Assembly (NCBI RefSeq): GCF_964656455.1
Contig: NC_135721.1
Span: 84,548,754 to 84,612,753, forward strand
Source: Halichoerus grypus
Taxonomy: Eukaryota; Chordata; Mammalia; Carnivora; Phocidae
Length of the DNA: 64,000 bases
Direction: 5' to 3'
Shown: in pieces, positions 22,886 through 34,290 of the stretch
How positions within the stretch are numbered: the first letter of the stretch is position 1
How the letters are laid out: each line of letters starts with the position of its first letter
Translations under genes and position numbers: made by a program
The notes under the pieces: model-generated
Told to the model about the DNA's origin: nothing
Databases searched by the model: none
What the model saw: only the letters and a program-made list of their open reading frames with translations

Positions 22886-23360
22886 ACACTGTACTCGGAG
22901 TCATCTGAGTAAATGCCCATCTGGGTTAGTCAGAATCCTCCTGAGTCACATGCTTGACAAGCTCCATATTCTTTAGCATGACCCGTTCCCTATGTCCCCT
23001 ACTTTATTTTCTGCCTCCTCTGCTCCAGCTCATCTGATCTGGCTATTCCTCAAATGCACCGCACAAAGTTTACTCTCAAATCCCTGTCTTCTCACATCCA
23101 GGTCCCCTCCCCCTAACTTCTTTTCCTATTAACTGCCTCCTACTCATCAATACTGAATTCATTTATCATGTCTTTTGAAAATCTCAGTCTCTGGCTAAGC
23201 AAGATGCACCTACACACTGAATTATAATTTGGTGAACTGTAATTACTTTCCTGTCTCACTTTGACCTGCTTGAGGACGAGGACAATGTCTTTCGTTCTGT
23301 ATCACGAGCTTGTAGACTATTTCTTGGAACATAGTAGGTACCTAAAAAGTATTCTTACTA
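22886..23360 (+). repeat. L2 LINE 3' part, plus strand
   Basis: The order 'ctccatattctttagcatgac', 'tctgctccagctcatctgat', 'gacctgcttgaggacgaggac', 'aatgtctttcgttctgtatc' and 'tggaacatagtaggtacc' is that of the L2 ORF2 end plus 3' UTR in sense orientation. It is highly diverged and noncoding. Confidence 0.78.
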
Positions 23361-23640
23361 TCTACAACAACGCCACGGTACAGCGATCACTCCCTTTCTG
23401 GCATACTGTAGAATTGCAGAATTCTTAAATGGTTAACAGTTGATTATTAGTTAATAGACATTAACTATATTATATAGAGAAAAGATATCAGTAGCATCCA
23501 TGTGAAAAGATTAACAAGCACAGATCTGCATGTAGTAGGATTGCAAGTGGTTTTATCCAACCTTTATGTGCAGGAGCAGACTGCCTAAATTAAAAAAAAA
23601 AAAAAAAAGGAATGGGTTACTTTTATTAAAATAAAAAAGA

Positions 23641-23850
23641 GGGGCACCTGTGTGGCTCAGTCGTTAAGCGTCTGCCTTCAGCTCAGGTCATGATCCCAGG
23701 GTCCTGGGATCGAGCCCCAAATCGGGCTCCCTGCTCTGCAGGAAGCCTGCTTCTCCCTCTCCCACTCCCCCTGCTTGTGTTCCCTCTCTCACTGTGTCTC
23801 TCTCTGTCAAATAAATAAAATCTTAAAAAAAAAAAAATAAATAAATAGGA
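23641..23850 (+). mobile_element. SINEC, plus strand
   Basis: The head GGGGCACCTGTGTGGCTCAG, the box GCTCAGGTCATGATCCCAGG, a CT-rich middle and an AAATAAATAAAATCTTAAAAA tail. The tail is followed by AATAAATAAATAGG and a second A-rich run. An imperfect A-rich flank repeat (ATTAAAATAAAA versus ATTAAAAAAATAAAA) probably marks the target duplication. Confidence 0.93.
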
Positions 23851-23859
23851 GATAATTAA

Positions 23860-24739
23860 AAAAATAAAAGAAATGTCTCCTTAGCATGACTCACAGCTTT
23901 ATGAAGGAACTGGATACCCAGGGCCCAAGGCTGCCACCTGGGTTGCTCTTGCTCTATTCTGCTCGTCCTGTCCCCTCTGTTTCCCTCCAAGCTGTTGTGC
24001 TGGGAGATTTGGCCCAGACGTGGTGCCATTTGGTTCGTGTTTGAATGGGGGTGGAGCGCTTGCAACATCAGTACGATTGTCTGCTTTGGTACCTTTGTGC
24101 CTAGTGAGACTCCCACCATTATTGCCCAGCTACCCTCATTGCCAACATATCCCAAAGTTGTGGTGGGAGGGATGCCAAGCAGTGCTAAAGGACTTGCTTC
24201 TCCTGGCATTCCTGGTGAAGCATGTATCCTAAAGGGGGAGAATCAGGGTCAGTCATTTATTTGCTTCAAGACACGGTACCAATTTCTTATAAGGAGGCAG
24301 AATGGGTGGTTTACCAAACTAAAATAAAGGAATCCAGCCAAACTCCCCACACAACTTCCCTCCAGCAGCAAAGTGTGTCCTGAGCATTCCTCTGGATCAT
24401 TAAGACAGCACCTCTGCCCACTACAGGGCTGAGCACATAGCCCACTCCATAAATGTTGTTTATGGGCTAGTCCTTCTGAGTTCCACTGAATGGACCTTTC
24501 ATTCCTCTGAAAGTTAGCAAATTCTCTTAAATAGCAATGCAATATTTAATGTTTTTTTCCTAACTCTACGTCTACAAACATATTGAAGAAAATTGGTGTA
24601 CTGGTCTAATACCATTAAGGATGATGAAGAAAAAATGTAATGATACTTGAAAGAGGTCTAGCCTTCTCTGTTAGTTCATGACAGCCTCAGGTGACCAAAG
24701 TCTTGGTTTAATGACAAGCTTTATTGATATGCTAAATTA
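23860..24739. other. Unassigned sequence
   Basis: Frames of about 97-117 codons at 23856-24542 on both strands match nothing known. No repeat recognised. Confidence 0.35.
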
Positions 24740-24862
24740 ATGAAGTTCAACAAACATTGAGTGGGTGCCTAATACATTCAAGGTACCATGCTAGGAACTT
24801 TAGCAGATAAAACAGGGCCAAATCCTGGTCCATGGCCTCAAGGAATTTACAATATGGTGCAT
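24740..24862 (-). repeat. L2 LINE 3' end, minus strand
   Basis: 'caacaaacattgagtgggtgc' followed by 'aggtaccatgctaggaac' and 'tggcctcaaggaatttacaa' is the reversed L2 3' UTR. Confidence 0.75.
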
Positions 24863-25044
24863 ATCTATGAAGTGGGATCAAAATTCTCTTCTCTCTGTCA
24901 CTCGGTAGAGTAAACATTTTTATCTCTGTTTATTGAATGGTTTTCTGTCAGTTGAAATTTATTCTTAGCCCCTTCTTGAAAATGTCCGTAACTTACCAAC
25001 TGCATTATCCATAACTTTTGGGCAAGGTTCTATTTGTTAACTGG

Positions 25045-25600
25045 TTTATCCATTTACATTCACACTCGACAGATATTGACTTAATGCCCCTGTGTGCCAG
25101 GAACTGTTCTAGGAGCTTAGAGATACTGTGGTGAACAAAACTTCAACACACACACTAGGAATTAGTAAGGGCTATGAAGAGAAAGCAAGCAGAATGAGAG
25201 GGTCCTGAGGGTGAGGAGCTTCTGAGGAGGGGTGTGTCAGGAAGCCTTTCTGAGAAGTTGGCATTTGAATGAAGCCTTGCAAAAGTCTGGGGGATGCGCA
25301 TTAAGGGCAGAAGTCCCAGCAAGTACAAAGGCCTGAAGCCGAATGAAGGGGGAGTGTCTGCAGAACAGTAAAAAGAGCAAAGTGGCTGCGGGGAGGGTGT
25401 TAGGTAGGAGGTGAGGAGGGCTGAGCCACCGTCAGATTCTGGAAGGGAGGGGACTTGGAGACCAGGGCAAGGCCAGGGCGTGGCTCAAGTAGAGGAGTTT
25501 GAGCATAGAACCTAACTAATCTGATCTTTGCTTAAAAAAGATCACTCTGACTCTTCTGTGGAGAAGAGGCTGTAGAATAAGTTAAAAAAATGAATAAATA
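25045..25600 (-). repeat. L2 LINE, minus strand
   Basis: It starts with the reversed 3' UTR ('ctgtgtgccaggaactgttc', 'actgtggtgaacaaaac') and continues toward ORF2 ('gggcagaagtcccagcaagt', 'acaaaggcctgaagcc', 'aaaaagatcactctgactct'). It is about 550 bp and strongly diverged. Confidence 0.78.
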
Positions 25601-27312
25601 GCTACTCCATTATTTCAGTCTTTGGTCCACATGGATCTGCACAAACACACTAGTCTAACTTGTCAATACAATTGCTGTTATTAAAGAGCAATTTCTACCT
25701 GGAAGATTTGGCTCCATATTGGGAGAAACTGTGTAACAATTGAAGCTTCCCAACAATGAGCTCCTGTCTCTAGAAGTGTTCACATAGAAGCTAGATGACC
25801 TGCAGTCCGGGGCACTGTAGGAGTGATCCTTATAGTGAGCGGACATGAACTTGAATGCCTCTGAGAACTGCGAATTCTCTAGACATCTTTTCTTCCCATC
25901 AAATGGCATAGATAGCGCAAGGCTCCAGGCTTTGGATATGGAGAGTCTAGTGGACAGCATCCTGTGCTTCCCGTATCACTCATTCTGCCAGCTGGGCATG
26001 GTGGTAGCAGATGGCGCTCAACTGTCAGCCTCTCTTGAAATCTCCTTGGCTGCAGACAGCTACTTTGCCCAAGGTCACACCTCTTCCTGGGACATCCCAT
26101 ATCTGTGGTCAGTTGATAGAGGGTTTAAAAAGCCCGACCCCCTTGCTCCACCTTGGGATGACTTTGAAGGACCATTCTAGCTCCAGAGCTCCCCGAGGTC
26201 GGCTGGGAGTTTGTGGACACTTCAAGGCAGCCTAGCCTCTCTGTTTGCCTCGACCGACTTTATTCCCTTCCTTTCCACCCATTGGTCCCTTTAGACCGTG
26301 CCCCCCCAACCCCCCCCCCCCCCACACACACCATAAGCTCCATCTCTGGGCCTGCCTCTGGGAACCCAAATAGAGAACACCATTGTGTAAGGAAGTAAAG
26401 TGGCTTAGATGTTCAGGTCTCCTGTTTGCATTCTGAGCAGGTGCGTCGTCATATAAGCCTTAAGGGAGTCTCAGGCCAGTAAGGGTCTCTTATTCTATAT
26501 TCAAAAGAGGGCTGTTCTGAAATCTCCATGCATGCTCCAGGTAGAGCCAGAGAATGTTCAACGTTGGGTACATAGTGGCAGCTCAGTATATATGTATTAA
26601 AATGTATATGTATATATTACAACCCCCAGTCATATGTGAACACATAGTATCATATGGACCCTGTGCTCTTATTGGGAAGGTTCTGTACACCACCCTAAGG
26701 GGCCGCGGGCACACAGAAGCTAGTGACCAGTCAGCTCCTGAAGGCAAGGGGTGATCTCCGTGGTGTCTCAGTCTGAAGGGCTTTGTGGGAAAGAGGCAAA
26801 AGGCCATGGTTCGTCTTTGATGGAGAAAGAGAAGGAACATTGTCACATGCTCTGGAAACTGCAAGGGACACTGGGCCAGCCCCCAATGTTGATTAAGAAA
26901 AGTGCATAGCACTATAGGAGAAATTCAGAAATCACTCAAGGATGGAAACTTTGCTATCTCAAGTGTTTTGAGCGAGTACTTATCATTTATAACTTCACCC
27001 CGAATCATTTTATATCTTCCTCTTATATTTTATTATTACTTTTATGTCTCTTCCTGAAGTGCTTTGAGAATAAATTTTTTTGCAAGGATCTTTCATATGA
27101 ATTGGCTCATTGGCATCAAAATGTTAGATGATAAATTTAGTTATAATACAGAAACACATTATATATGATATGTACGAGTGTAGACGTCACTGGGACCATG
27201 CCTGTACTTTGTTGTATTTCAGTCTGAGGGTAGGAGGCAAATTCTGTGATCACTAGCTTGAATTCTGTACATGCATCATGAGAAAATAAAAGTATCCAGA
27301 TAGGTTGTATTT
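25601..27312. other. Unassigned sequence with a C-homopolymer
   Basis: Contains C7-AA-C14 at 26301-26323 running into CACACACA, and otherwise no recognised repeat. Frames at 25655-26235 have no homology I can name. Confidence 0.38.
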
Positions 27313-27327
27313 AAAAAGGAATAGATA

Positions 27328-27506
27328 TGGGGCACCTGGGTGGCTCAGATGGTTAAGCATCTGCCTTCGGCTCAGGTCATGATCCCAGCATCCTGGGATC
27401 GAGTCCCTCGTCAGGCTCCCTGCTCTTTGGGAGCCTGCTTCTCCCTCTGCCTCTCTCTCTCTCTCTCTCTGTCTCTCATGAATAAATAAATAAAATCTTT
27501 AAAAAA
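27328..27506 (+). mobile_element. SINEC, plus strand
   Basis: Canonical head GGGGCACCTGGGTGGCTCAG and box, an expanded (CT)n middle at about 27444-27470, and an AATAAATAAATAAAATCTTT tail. A 15-bp duplication, AAAAAGGAATAGATA, is at 27313-27327 and 27507-27521. Confidence 0.95.
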
Positions 27507-27639
27507 AAAAAGGAATAGATACTTCAGCCCATTCACAATAGGGTTTTATTCAACGTTTGTAACCTCCACGCTGCCCATGGTCTGGGATGGTTCACTCTGA
27601 CTGGCTTTCCTTGCTTTTGCTGGAGGCAGTGCGATTCAG

Positions 27640-27860
27640 TGGGGTCCAGACCCAGGAAAGTCACCCTGGGTCAGCTCCGAGCCCTCCACTCTCCAGTTAC
27701 CATAGCCTCTTGCTAAGTCACTCATGCTGGTGGCTCATTTTCTCATCTGTAAAATGGGAATGAATGAAATAATACCTAACTTGTAAGGTGGTTTTGAGAA
27801 GTTAACATACATCAAACACTTGGAAGAGGGTGGCCCCTAAGAAGATTTAAATAATTAGTT
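27640..27860 (+). repeat. MIR SINE, plus strand
   Basis: 'tcattttctcatctgtaaaa' and 'tgggaatgaatgaaataata' then 'ttgtaaggtggttttgagaa' follow the MIR consensus order. The tRNA-like 5' part is decayed. Confidence 0.78.
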
Positions 27861-28039
27861 ATTGTTCAGATGGAGTTCTCCTTTAAGGAAAGGGGGGTCC
27901 AAGGTAGACAAACGCAGGAAGCCTACTTCAGAATCCAGCGTGTGATGAGGGAAGGCAGGACAGGGAGCAGGTACCCACTACCGCCAATGGAAGAGTCTAT
28001 GACTTTTCTCTCATTTCCGGCTACATAATTAACTAATCA

Positions 28040-28130
28040 TAGCTTCAGACAAATAATTTATTTTATGCGTTTTCTTTCTCTTGTCTGTAAAATGGGCACA
28101 AAACACTGAACTGTGTAGAGATCAGGGGGA
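28040..28130 (+). repeat. Possible MIR fragment, plus strand
   Basis: Only 'ttctttctcttgtctgtaaa' and 'atgggcacaaaacactgaac' resemble the MIR middle. Weak. Confidence 0.38.
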
Positions 28131-28394
28131 AACTCTTGCTGAATAATTAGACTGCTCGGTGTTTGGGATGAGTGGCTCGATAAGTAGCCTATAGAGCTCA
28201 CATAAGCTGATCGAGCGGCTCATACTTGCTTTGGGAAAGGAGGTTGGAGATGAGCGGTGGCCTCTGTTACCATTCATCTCGTTGCATTGCTTCCTTCTCC
28301 AGATGCCTGCAGAGCTTGGTCAAGGCTCTATTATTGTAACTGGACTTTAACGTTGACCAGTCTCTCTTACTCCTTGGAGCACAACCATGCTGTA

Positions 28395-28640
28395 AACAAG
28401 TCTTGCTTTGGAGTCAGTCTGACCTGGGTAGACCCAGGCTCTGGGAAAGTGGGGGAGTTATGCAGCTTCTTGTGGGGTCTGATATTCTCTCTCAGACAGC
28501 TGGGAGCAGGAAGGAAGAAGCAGCAAAGGCAATGCCTGGTGGGTCCCTATGCAGGACCCAGTAACCCTGGCCTTCTCCTCTTCCTTCTCATGCTCAGGGG
28601 CAATGATCTTCTATCTGCAAAGTGAGATGCTTGACACATC
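28395..28640 (+). repeat. Possible MIR, plus strand
   Basis: 'tttggagtcagtctgacctg' resembles the MIR tRNA-derived region, and 'ctatctgcaaagtgagatgc' could be the later core. The centre is poorly matched. The 122-codon frame at 28257-28625 overlaps this and is not considered a gene. Confidence 0.48.
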
Positions 28641-29201
28641 ACAGGCATTTCATTCAGGACCATGGAATCTGAATTTGTGATAATTATCCCCAGAGTCTGA
28701 TCTAGAAACAATAACACCGTGTCTTTCAACATGAGCTATAGATCAAGGTTTTCCTGTGTCCATTTCAATAATCTGTTCTGATCCAGATGTCTTCGTTCCT
28801 TGAATAAAACAAACAACAAACACAAATGGTGAGAGGTAAGAGATTTGCTCATTTCAACTCCCACAATATATTTAACCTACAACGAGTTTCAGAGTTCCTG
28901 ACTCTAAGGATCTTATTTCATCATTCTATGAAATGGGTACATTGCTAATCAAAGAGGATTTAGTGCAAAGTACTTTCTCCATGCTTGAATTATTTATTGC
29001 ATTTTATGACTTTCGTTTGAATCATACCATTTGAAATCAGATTTATTAATTTTAACATCCGAAAATAAATGATCTTGTAAAGATTCAATGTGCATGTCTA
29101 CAAAGAGATACTATTATGGGCTATAGGGAAAATAGTCATTATAATAGCATCCAAGAGCAGTCAAGAAAATTTATAGCCATGGGCTAATTATCCTTTTCAT
29201 G
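28641..29201. other. Unassigned AT-rich, repeat-free sequence
   Basis: Start of the repeat-poor zone. Has ATTTATTAATTTTAAC near 29041 and other AT-rich factor-like sites. No frame. Confidence 0.35.
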
Positions 29202-29255
29202 TTTTCTTTCTTTCTTTCTTTTTTTTTTTTCCCCTCTCTCTCTCCCCTCTCTCTC
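29202..29255. repeat. 54-nt pure pyrimidine tract
   Basis: TTTTC repeats, a T-run, CCCC and two (CT)n blocks without a single purine on the plus strand. A potential triplex-forming tract. Confidence 0.93.
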
Positions 29256-29839
29256 AAGTTTACATCACTGTGAAAATTCTTCCTCTCAGGCTAGGTAGCA
29301 TCTCATGTGAATCCTAATTCAGATATTGGATATATTTATTACAGTGGCCCTTCCTTGTTGTCTCTACAGAAAGTGGAGTGGATACGGATGCTCAGAACAC
29401 TCTGTATTCCAAAGGAATACAATCTAATATGCTGTAATGTTATTTCCTGCTGCTGTAGCAAAGAAACACCTCAACGCGAAACCACACTTTCTTCAGTTTC
29501 TTAAACTGCGTTCCCATCCCCCTCACACTTTTTGGGACCATCCTGCTGGTTTTCCTGTAAATGGGGGCTTTTACAGAGAGCGCACTCTCTGGAAGGTTGT
29601 GCTCTGGACATGCAGTCTCCTCTGTCAAGTTCATTTCTTTCTTCCTTTTTCCAAGCTACAAAGCTACAACAATGTTTATATTCATATGAAGTATTTCAGC
29701 AATTCATAGCCAATTTATCAATGACCACACAGCTGCAGGCACTGTGGTCTAAAAAAATATACCAGCTCACTTGGTGTTTACATAGGCTCTGAAAGCCCCT
29801 AGTCGTGGCAAGGGGACAGAAAGCCCCGGGAGTCATTAG
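29256..29839. other. Unassigned sequence
   Basis: No repeat recognised. Short frames at 29307-29792 in several phases look like chance. Confidence 0.35.
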
Positions 29840-31190
29840 AAAGGTACACTAGAGCCTGGGCCAGAGATGGTGGAGGGATGTTTGCATTATAGCCCAACAC
29901 ATCATTAAGGACACAATTGTTATTTAATGTGGCACAATCATCTTTCTACTCTTCGTGAAATCCACTTAAGTAATTACCTTCTTAGCTCATTGGCTCTGTG
30001 AGCTGCCTGGCTAGAAAGGGTTCTGTCTAAGGAAATATTAAAAACGGGCTCCTACAATTGCCCCCTTTGAGCTGACTGTTACTTATTAACATATTCAAAA
30101 TGAAGATCTTCCCCCACCCCCAACAACCCTGAGAGAGTGAGGGAACTCCGAGGTAAATAAATGCTCTGGAGCATTAGCAGGATTTCAAGAGAATAAGAAC
30201 ACATTAGCCAAAGTGTCTTCCACTGTCAGCCATTCTTAAAAAAAACAGCTGATACCTGCATAATGCCTGGCTCTTTTGTATTTTCACTTTGACATCTGTT
30301 TTAGCCAATCAATTTTTCATTGAAGCCAAAATGCTGCTTTAAAATTTGCCTTGGCTTTCTCCTTTTAAGACAAGAACCCATTTATGAAGAAAATATTCCT
30401 TTACAAAACTCAATGCAGGCTCCCCAAAGCTGTGTGGATCTTAATAAGTAGCATAGTTTTGAAGACTCGCTTTGAATAGTCTAGATATTAAGACGGATGA
30501 TTTAAAGAATCCACGGAACTTATTTTCAGAGCACATTTACATGTCTTTCAAACAGATTTTTTTATTATGACGTGTCCAAGATGAGCTTGCAGAGATTTAG
30601 CATCATTTAAGGAAGAGCAGCGCCGAAGTTACAGAACTGAAATTACTTGAAAACACACATCTGCATTTTAAACTTTAAGCTCCCTTTCAAAATACACTGT
30701 ACAATCCGTGTTTACTATAAATACAGCGAGGTAAGTCTGAAATACCTTTATCTTATTTGGTGGCTCTGTGTTTGAGGCTCTTTGTTTGAACGGAAGTGTC
30801 AGCTGTATTTTACTTTATTATATAAAAAAGTTTCAGAATTTAATTAAGGGTCAAGTACCAGCAGTAGATAAATGCAACAGCGAAAGCATATTTCTGATCA
30901 CTCTGAAGTCTGCAATCATGAAAATTATTATCATTGAGTAAAACTGGTCTCAATGATGGTGACTGGGAGACAGATTCTGTGTTACTCAGCCGTCATTTAC
31001 ATAATAATGGGTTCCAGTTTTCATCAGCACCTTTTGTTTGTACAGTGCTTACTGCTACACTAAATTGTCAAAATGTCATTCCTCTCCAATCAGCCAGAAA
31101 ATATCAACAGTAAACAAGGCACAGGAAGAAATTCTCTGATTAGAAGTGTGGCAAGAGGAAGAGGAGAGCTCAAGTCTCCCCGAGCGCTGG
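29840..31190. promoter_or_regulatory. Candidate enhancer cluster / conserved noncoding block
   Basis: About 1.35 kb with no recognisable repeat. It has frequent AT-rich homeodomain and MEF2-like cores (ACTTAAGTAATTACC near 29966, CAGAATTTAATTAAGG near 30834, CTATAAATA near 30715) and short CpG-containing islands of order. There is no coding frame. Freedom from repeats over this length in a repeat-dense window suggests selective constraint, which only alignment can confirm. Confidence 0.45.
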
Positions 31191-31195
31191 AAACG

Positions 31196-32304
31196 TGTTT
31201 TTTTTTTTTTTTTCTGGTGTCCCCAAGAAGACAGTCACACGGCTTAGGAAAATGACTTCTCTCGAGATGCCGCCCCCGCCACCAGCCCCTTTAATGAAGA
31301 AATACCACTCTGCTACAGAGGTCGCGCTGAAACCTCGGGACTCTCCCTGGGGATTAATAGATTTACATATGTATTTGTCATTGCCACTCTGGTGCCTCTT
31401 ACTGGGCATCAGCCTCTCCTTTTTTTCTGGCAGACTCTCTCAGATTAAACGGGGCCGGGATCTCCTAGTGTTCTTGTCCCTGCTCGTTCTCTGACTGTTG
31501 GCTAGTGGTGTTCCAGGGTATAAAGGAGCTGTGGGGAAGAATTTGGCCCACGACCACACTGCCATCACATGGGGCACTTACAGAGAGGCTCCCATCAGCT
31601 GACTGATACTCCTCTCCCTTCAGACTGCCAGAGGCTGAGAGATGGCTCCTGAGGGAGGTGCCCAGGGGCTCAGGAGCTGGGGAGGAGCCCCAGGCGGCAG
31701 ATGGGGCTTCCACTCCCCTCTCCATTGCTCGGCTGGCCTTTCTATCTGGCCAGCACTTGAACTCGGGGACCAGGGACGTGGAAGGATAATACGCCAAAGC
31801 CGGTGGCAACATTCAGGGCACTGAGCTCTGGGTGCCCAGCTCCGAATTCTTTCTCCCTGCTCTGCAACAACTCCCTTCGCCCGGGGTTCCTTCCACAATA
31901 TTTAAAAGTATGTAAGATACATGAAATCAACGAAGCTTACTGTTCCTCAGTGAAATCTGCCCAGGACCAGAAAAAGATGAGGATGAATTAATACAGTATA
32001 TGCCTTATAACCATTATAGTTACAAAGTATATTAAAATTAAAGACTTCACATTGTGTTTGAAATAAAAATGAATATAGTGGCATTCTGCCAAGAGTCCCA
32101 GAAACCACTCTTGTGTGGAATTGAAACATTTGGCTCATATAATACTTAATTTATTTTTATGAAATGACAAGTTATATAAATGTATGTTTAAAACAGAGGG
32201 GCACAACATTTTTGGGGTAAGTTTCTTTGTATCCTGGCTTATATAGCTCCACAGAGTTGAGACATATCTAAATAGGACAAAAAACAATAAACTTTCCCAA
32301 AGTG
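31196..32304. other. Unassigned sequence, partly GC-rich
   Basis: After a poly-T run (about 31197-31214), 31250-31870 is GC-richer with overlapping frames on both strands (for example 115 codons at 31465-31812 minus). None resembles a known protein. Confidence 0.35.
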
Positions 32305-32326
32305 TGTGTGTGTGTGTGTGTGTGTT
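32305..32326. repeat. Short (GT)n microsatellite
   Basis: About 11 GT units. Confidence 0.9.
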
Positions 32327-33640
32327 TTAAGCTACATGTTCCCCAAATATTTCAAAATGTGATCGTTACAGTTAGGTTGCCCAAGGAAAGGCTCACAGTA
32401 CCTTCTTTTGGAAATGAATGGGAGTTTTAAAATCTATTGAAACGAAGTGTTGACATCAGGAAATATTTTGTAGAGCATTCAGGTTTCTTACCATGAACTT
32501 TATTTTGCTTGGCTACTTTTAATTTTTTTCTCCACTTCTTCTCTTTGAAAATCCGACATTGTCCAAACCCTTTCGATTAAGAAGCTTGGCTGAATGAAGG
32601 CTCTGCGATGCTGTGGTGGTGCATCAATAAACAGGGGGCCCCCAAAGCTGGGCAGCGCGCGGGGAAACGGGGCTGATCAGCGGTAATTACCCTGACACCT
32701 CATGCAGTACAGGGAATTAACTCCTAGGACTTTGGGCCGAATGAAGAAGAAGTTGATGTTTCACGTTGTGAATGCATCAGTGCCTGAACCCATTACCAGT
32801 TTGAACGAAGATGGGAATTTACTCTACTTTTTGGGGGGTGGGGTTGGGAATGCAGAGCGCTGTGCAGAAAATGAGAAAGTAATTCAGGATGCTGAAGCAA
32901 CAGCAATTTGTATTTTTATTAAGGCCTTTACCTTCTGATTCTATAGTGTATCTATAATACATAAATAAAAGAGGAGATCCATGGCAACCACTGTCTTGGA
33001 AAGAGGGCGCCCGTCTTTTTTAAAGAAGAGGTTAGTGTGTCACCAAAGCAGGTGAAGGTGTTCGGTGACAGACCTAAAGGAACGGAAGTGCTGGAAAACA
33101 CAGAGCAAGGAGGGGAAACACAGCTCAAAAGGCAACTAGTTAGCAGCTGGTACCATGACCTTTAACTGCATCCATGGTAACTGGGCTAAAGATGGAGTTC
33201 CATTTTATTATCCTCACACCCACAATGTTAAGCTTGTGAATCCCATTGCAATTTAATGGCTGAAATCAGAAGGCAGATCTGTGTTCATTGGACCAGTGCC
33301 GATACCCTCTTAGCTAATGAGCGCAATAAACATTTTCATGCCAGGAAACCAGTGCAAGTGGAAATATTATGCCATACAGAAATATATACCCAAACACAAA
33401 GAAATGGTCAGTAAAGCCAGTCTTTTCTGTGTACTTGCATATTCTAGCATTCCAAGCCAGTCCTCTTTTAAGAAAAGAATTTTAAAAAGCTGCTAGGCTA
33501 TTAAGAACTGTGGCAGACCACAAAGCTTATTGTGAACGGGAAATCTGAAGTTATGAATTCTGGAGTTAATGACTATTACTGCCTCTTCTATTATTTTCTT
33601 TAATGAATCTTATTATTTGTAAACGTACGCTTCCTTTTAT
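32327..33640. other. Repeat-poor, conserved-looking noncoding sequence
   Basis: Includes a GC-rich knot at about 32630-32700 (GGGCAGCGCGCGGGG, then GGTAATTACC) and AT-rich ordered sequence at 33130-33400 (GTTCATTGGACC, TTAGCTAATGAGCGC). No repeat, no exon. Regulatory role is inferred only. Confidence 0.38.
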
Positions 33641-34290
33641 GTGGCTCCAATACACTCTGTGCCTTTTCCCTGACTATACGCTGTACCTCCAGCCAGTCAA
33701 AAACCGTGCCGAAGCGACCCCCACTTTTTCGGTAACAGGGAAGAGGTTTTTATTTTAACTTCGCCTTCACGGCCATTCCGTCCCTAAGAATTAGCGACAA
33801 CGGGGTTGTGTTGTCACAGACTCTGCAACCTGGGAGGATCCACAGATCACGCTTGTCTGTTTTGAAGCGCCAGGGAAAAAAACTGATGAAGGCAGCTGAC
33901 CACTAGCGGATGAGCCTTTGAACGCGCCCGGCCTTTCTGAACAAACACGGTTCACGAAAACGCTTTTAATGAAAACGCACAGATTCCGGTTCAGAAGGAG
34001 AGGACCACAGAACCCGAACTGCTCGATCTCAGCAGCAGCCAGCTTTCAAGGTTCAAGTCTGGTTCACGTCCTAGATGAATTTGAACTCTGTGTCGGTTTT
34101 CTGTCCAATTTCTCCCAATCATCCTTTTTACAAAACTTACTTTTACCACATTAAACTTGAGCGGTGTCAAGGTGCTGCTTGTATGGAGGGGTTGCCAAGA
34201 ATGATCCTTGAAACCGATCTTAAACTTGTTGCGACGAGGCATACTCAAAGTTCTAAGACTCGTTGAGTACCGGAAGAAAACGTAACTTAG
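33641..34290. promoter_or_regulatory. CpG-containing repeat-free patch
   Basis: CpGs are clustered compared with the surroundings, especially 33700-34030 (GCCGAAGCGACC, GAACGCGCCCGG). The 78- and 120-codon frames here have no recognisable domain. It could be a weak CpG island or part of a regulatory block. Confidence 0.33.

Noticed and set aside
28257..28625. 122-codon plus-strand frame
   Set aside because: Overlaps a probable MIR and has no homology I recognise.
31465..31898. Overlapping minus-strand frames of 92-115 codons
   Set aside because: Frames are open in several phases because the sequence is GC-rich; no conserved domain or consistent exon signals.
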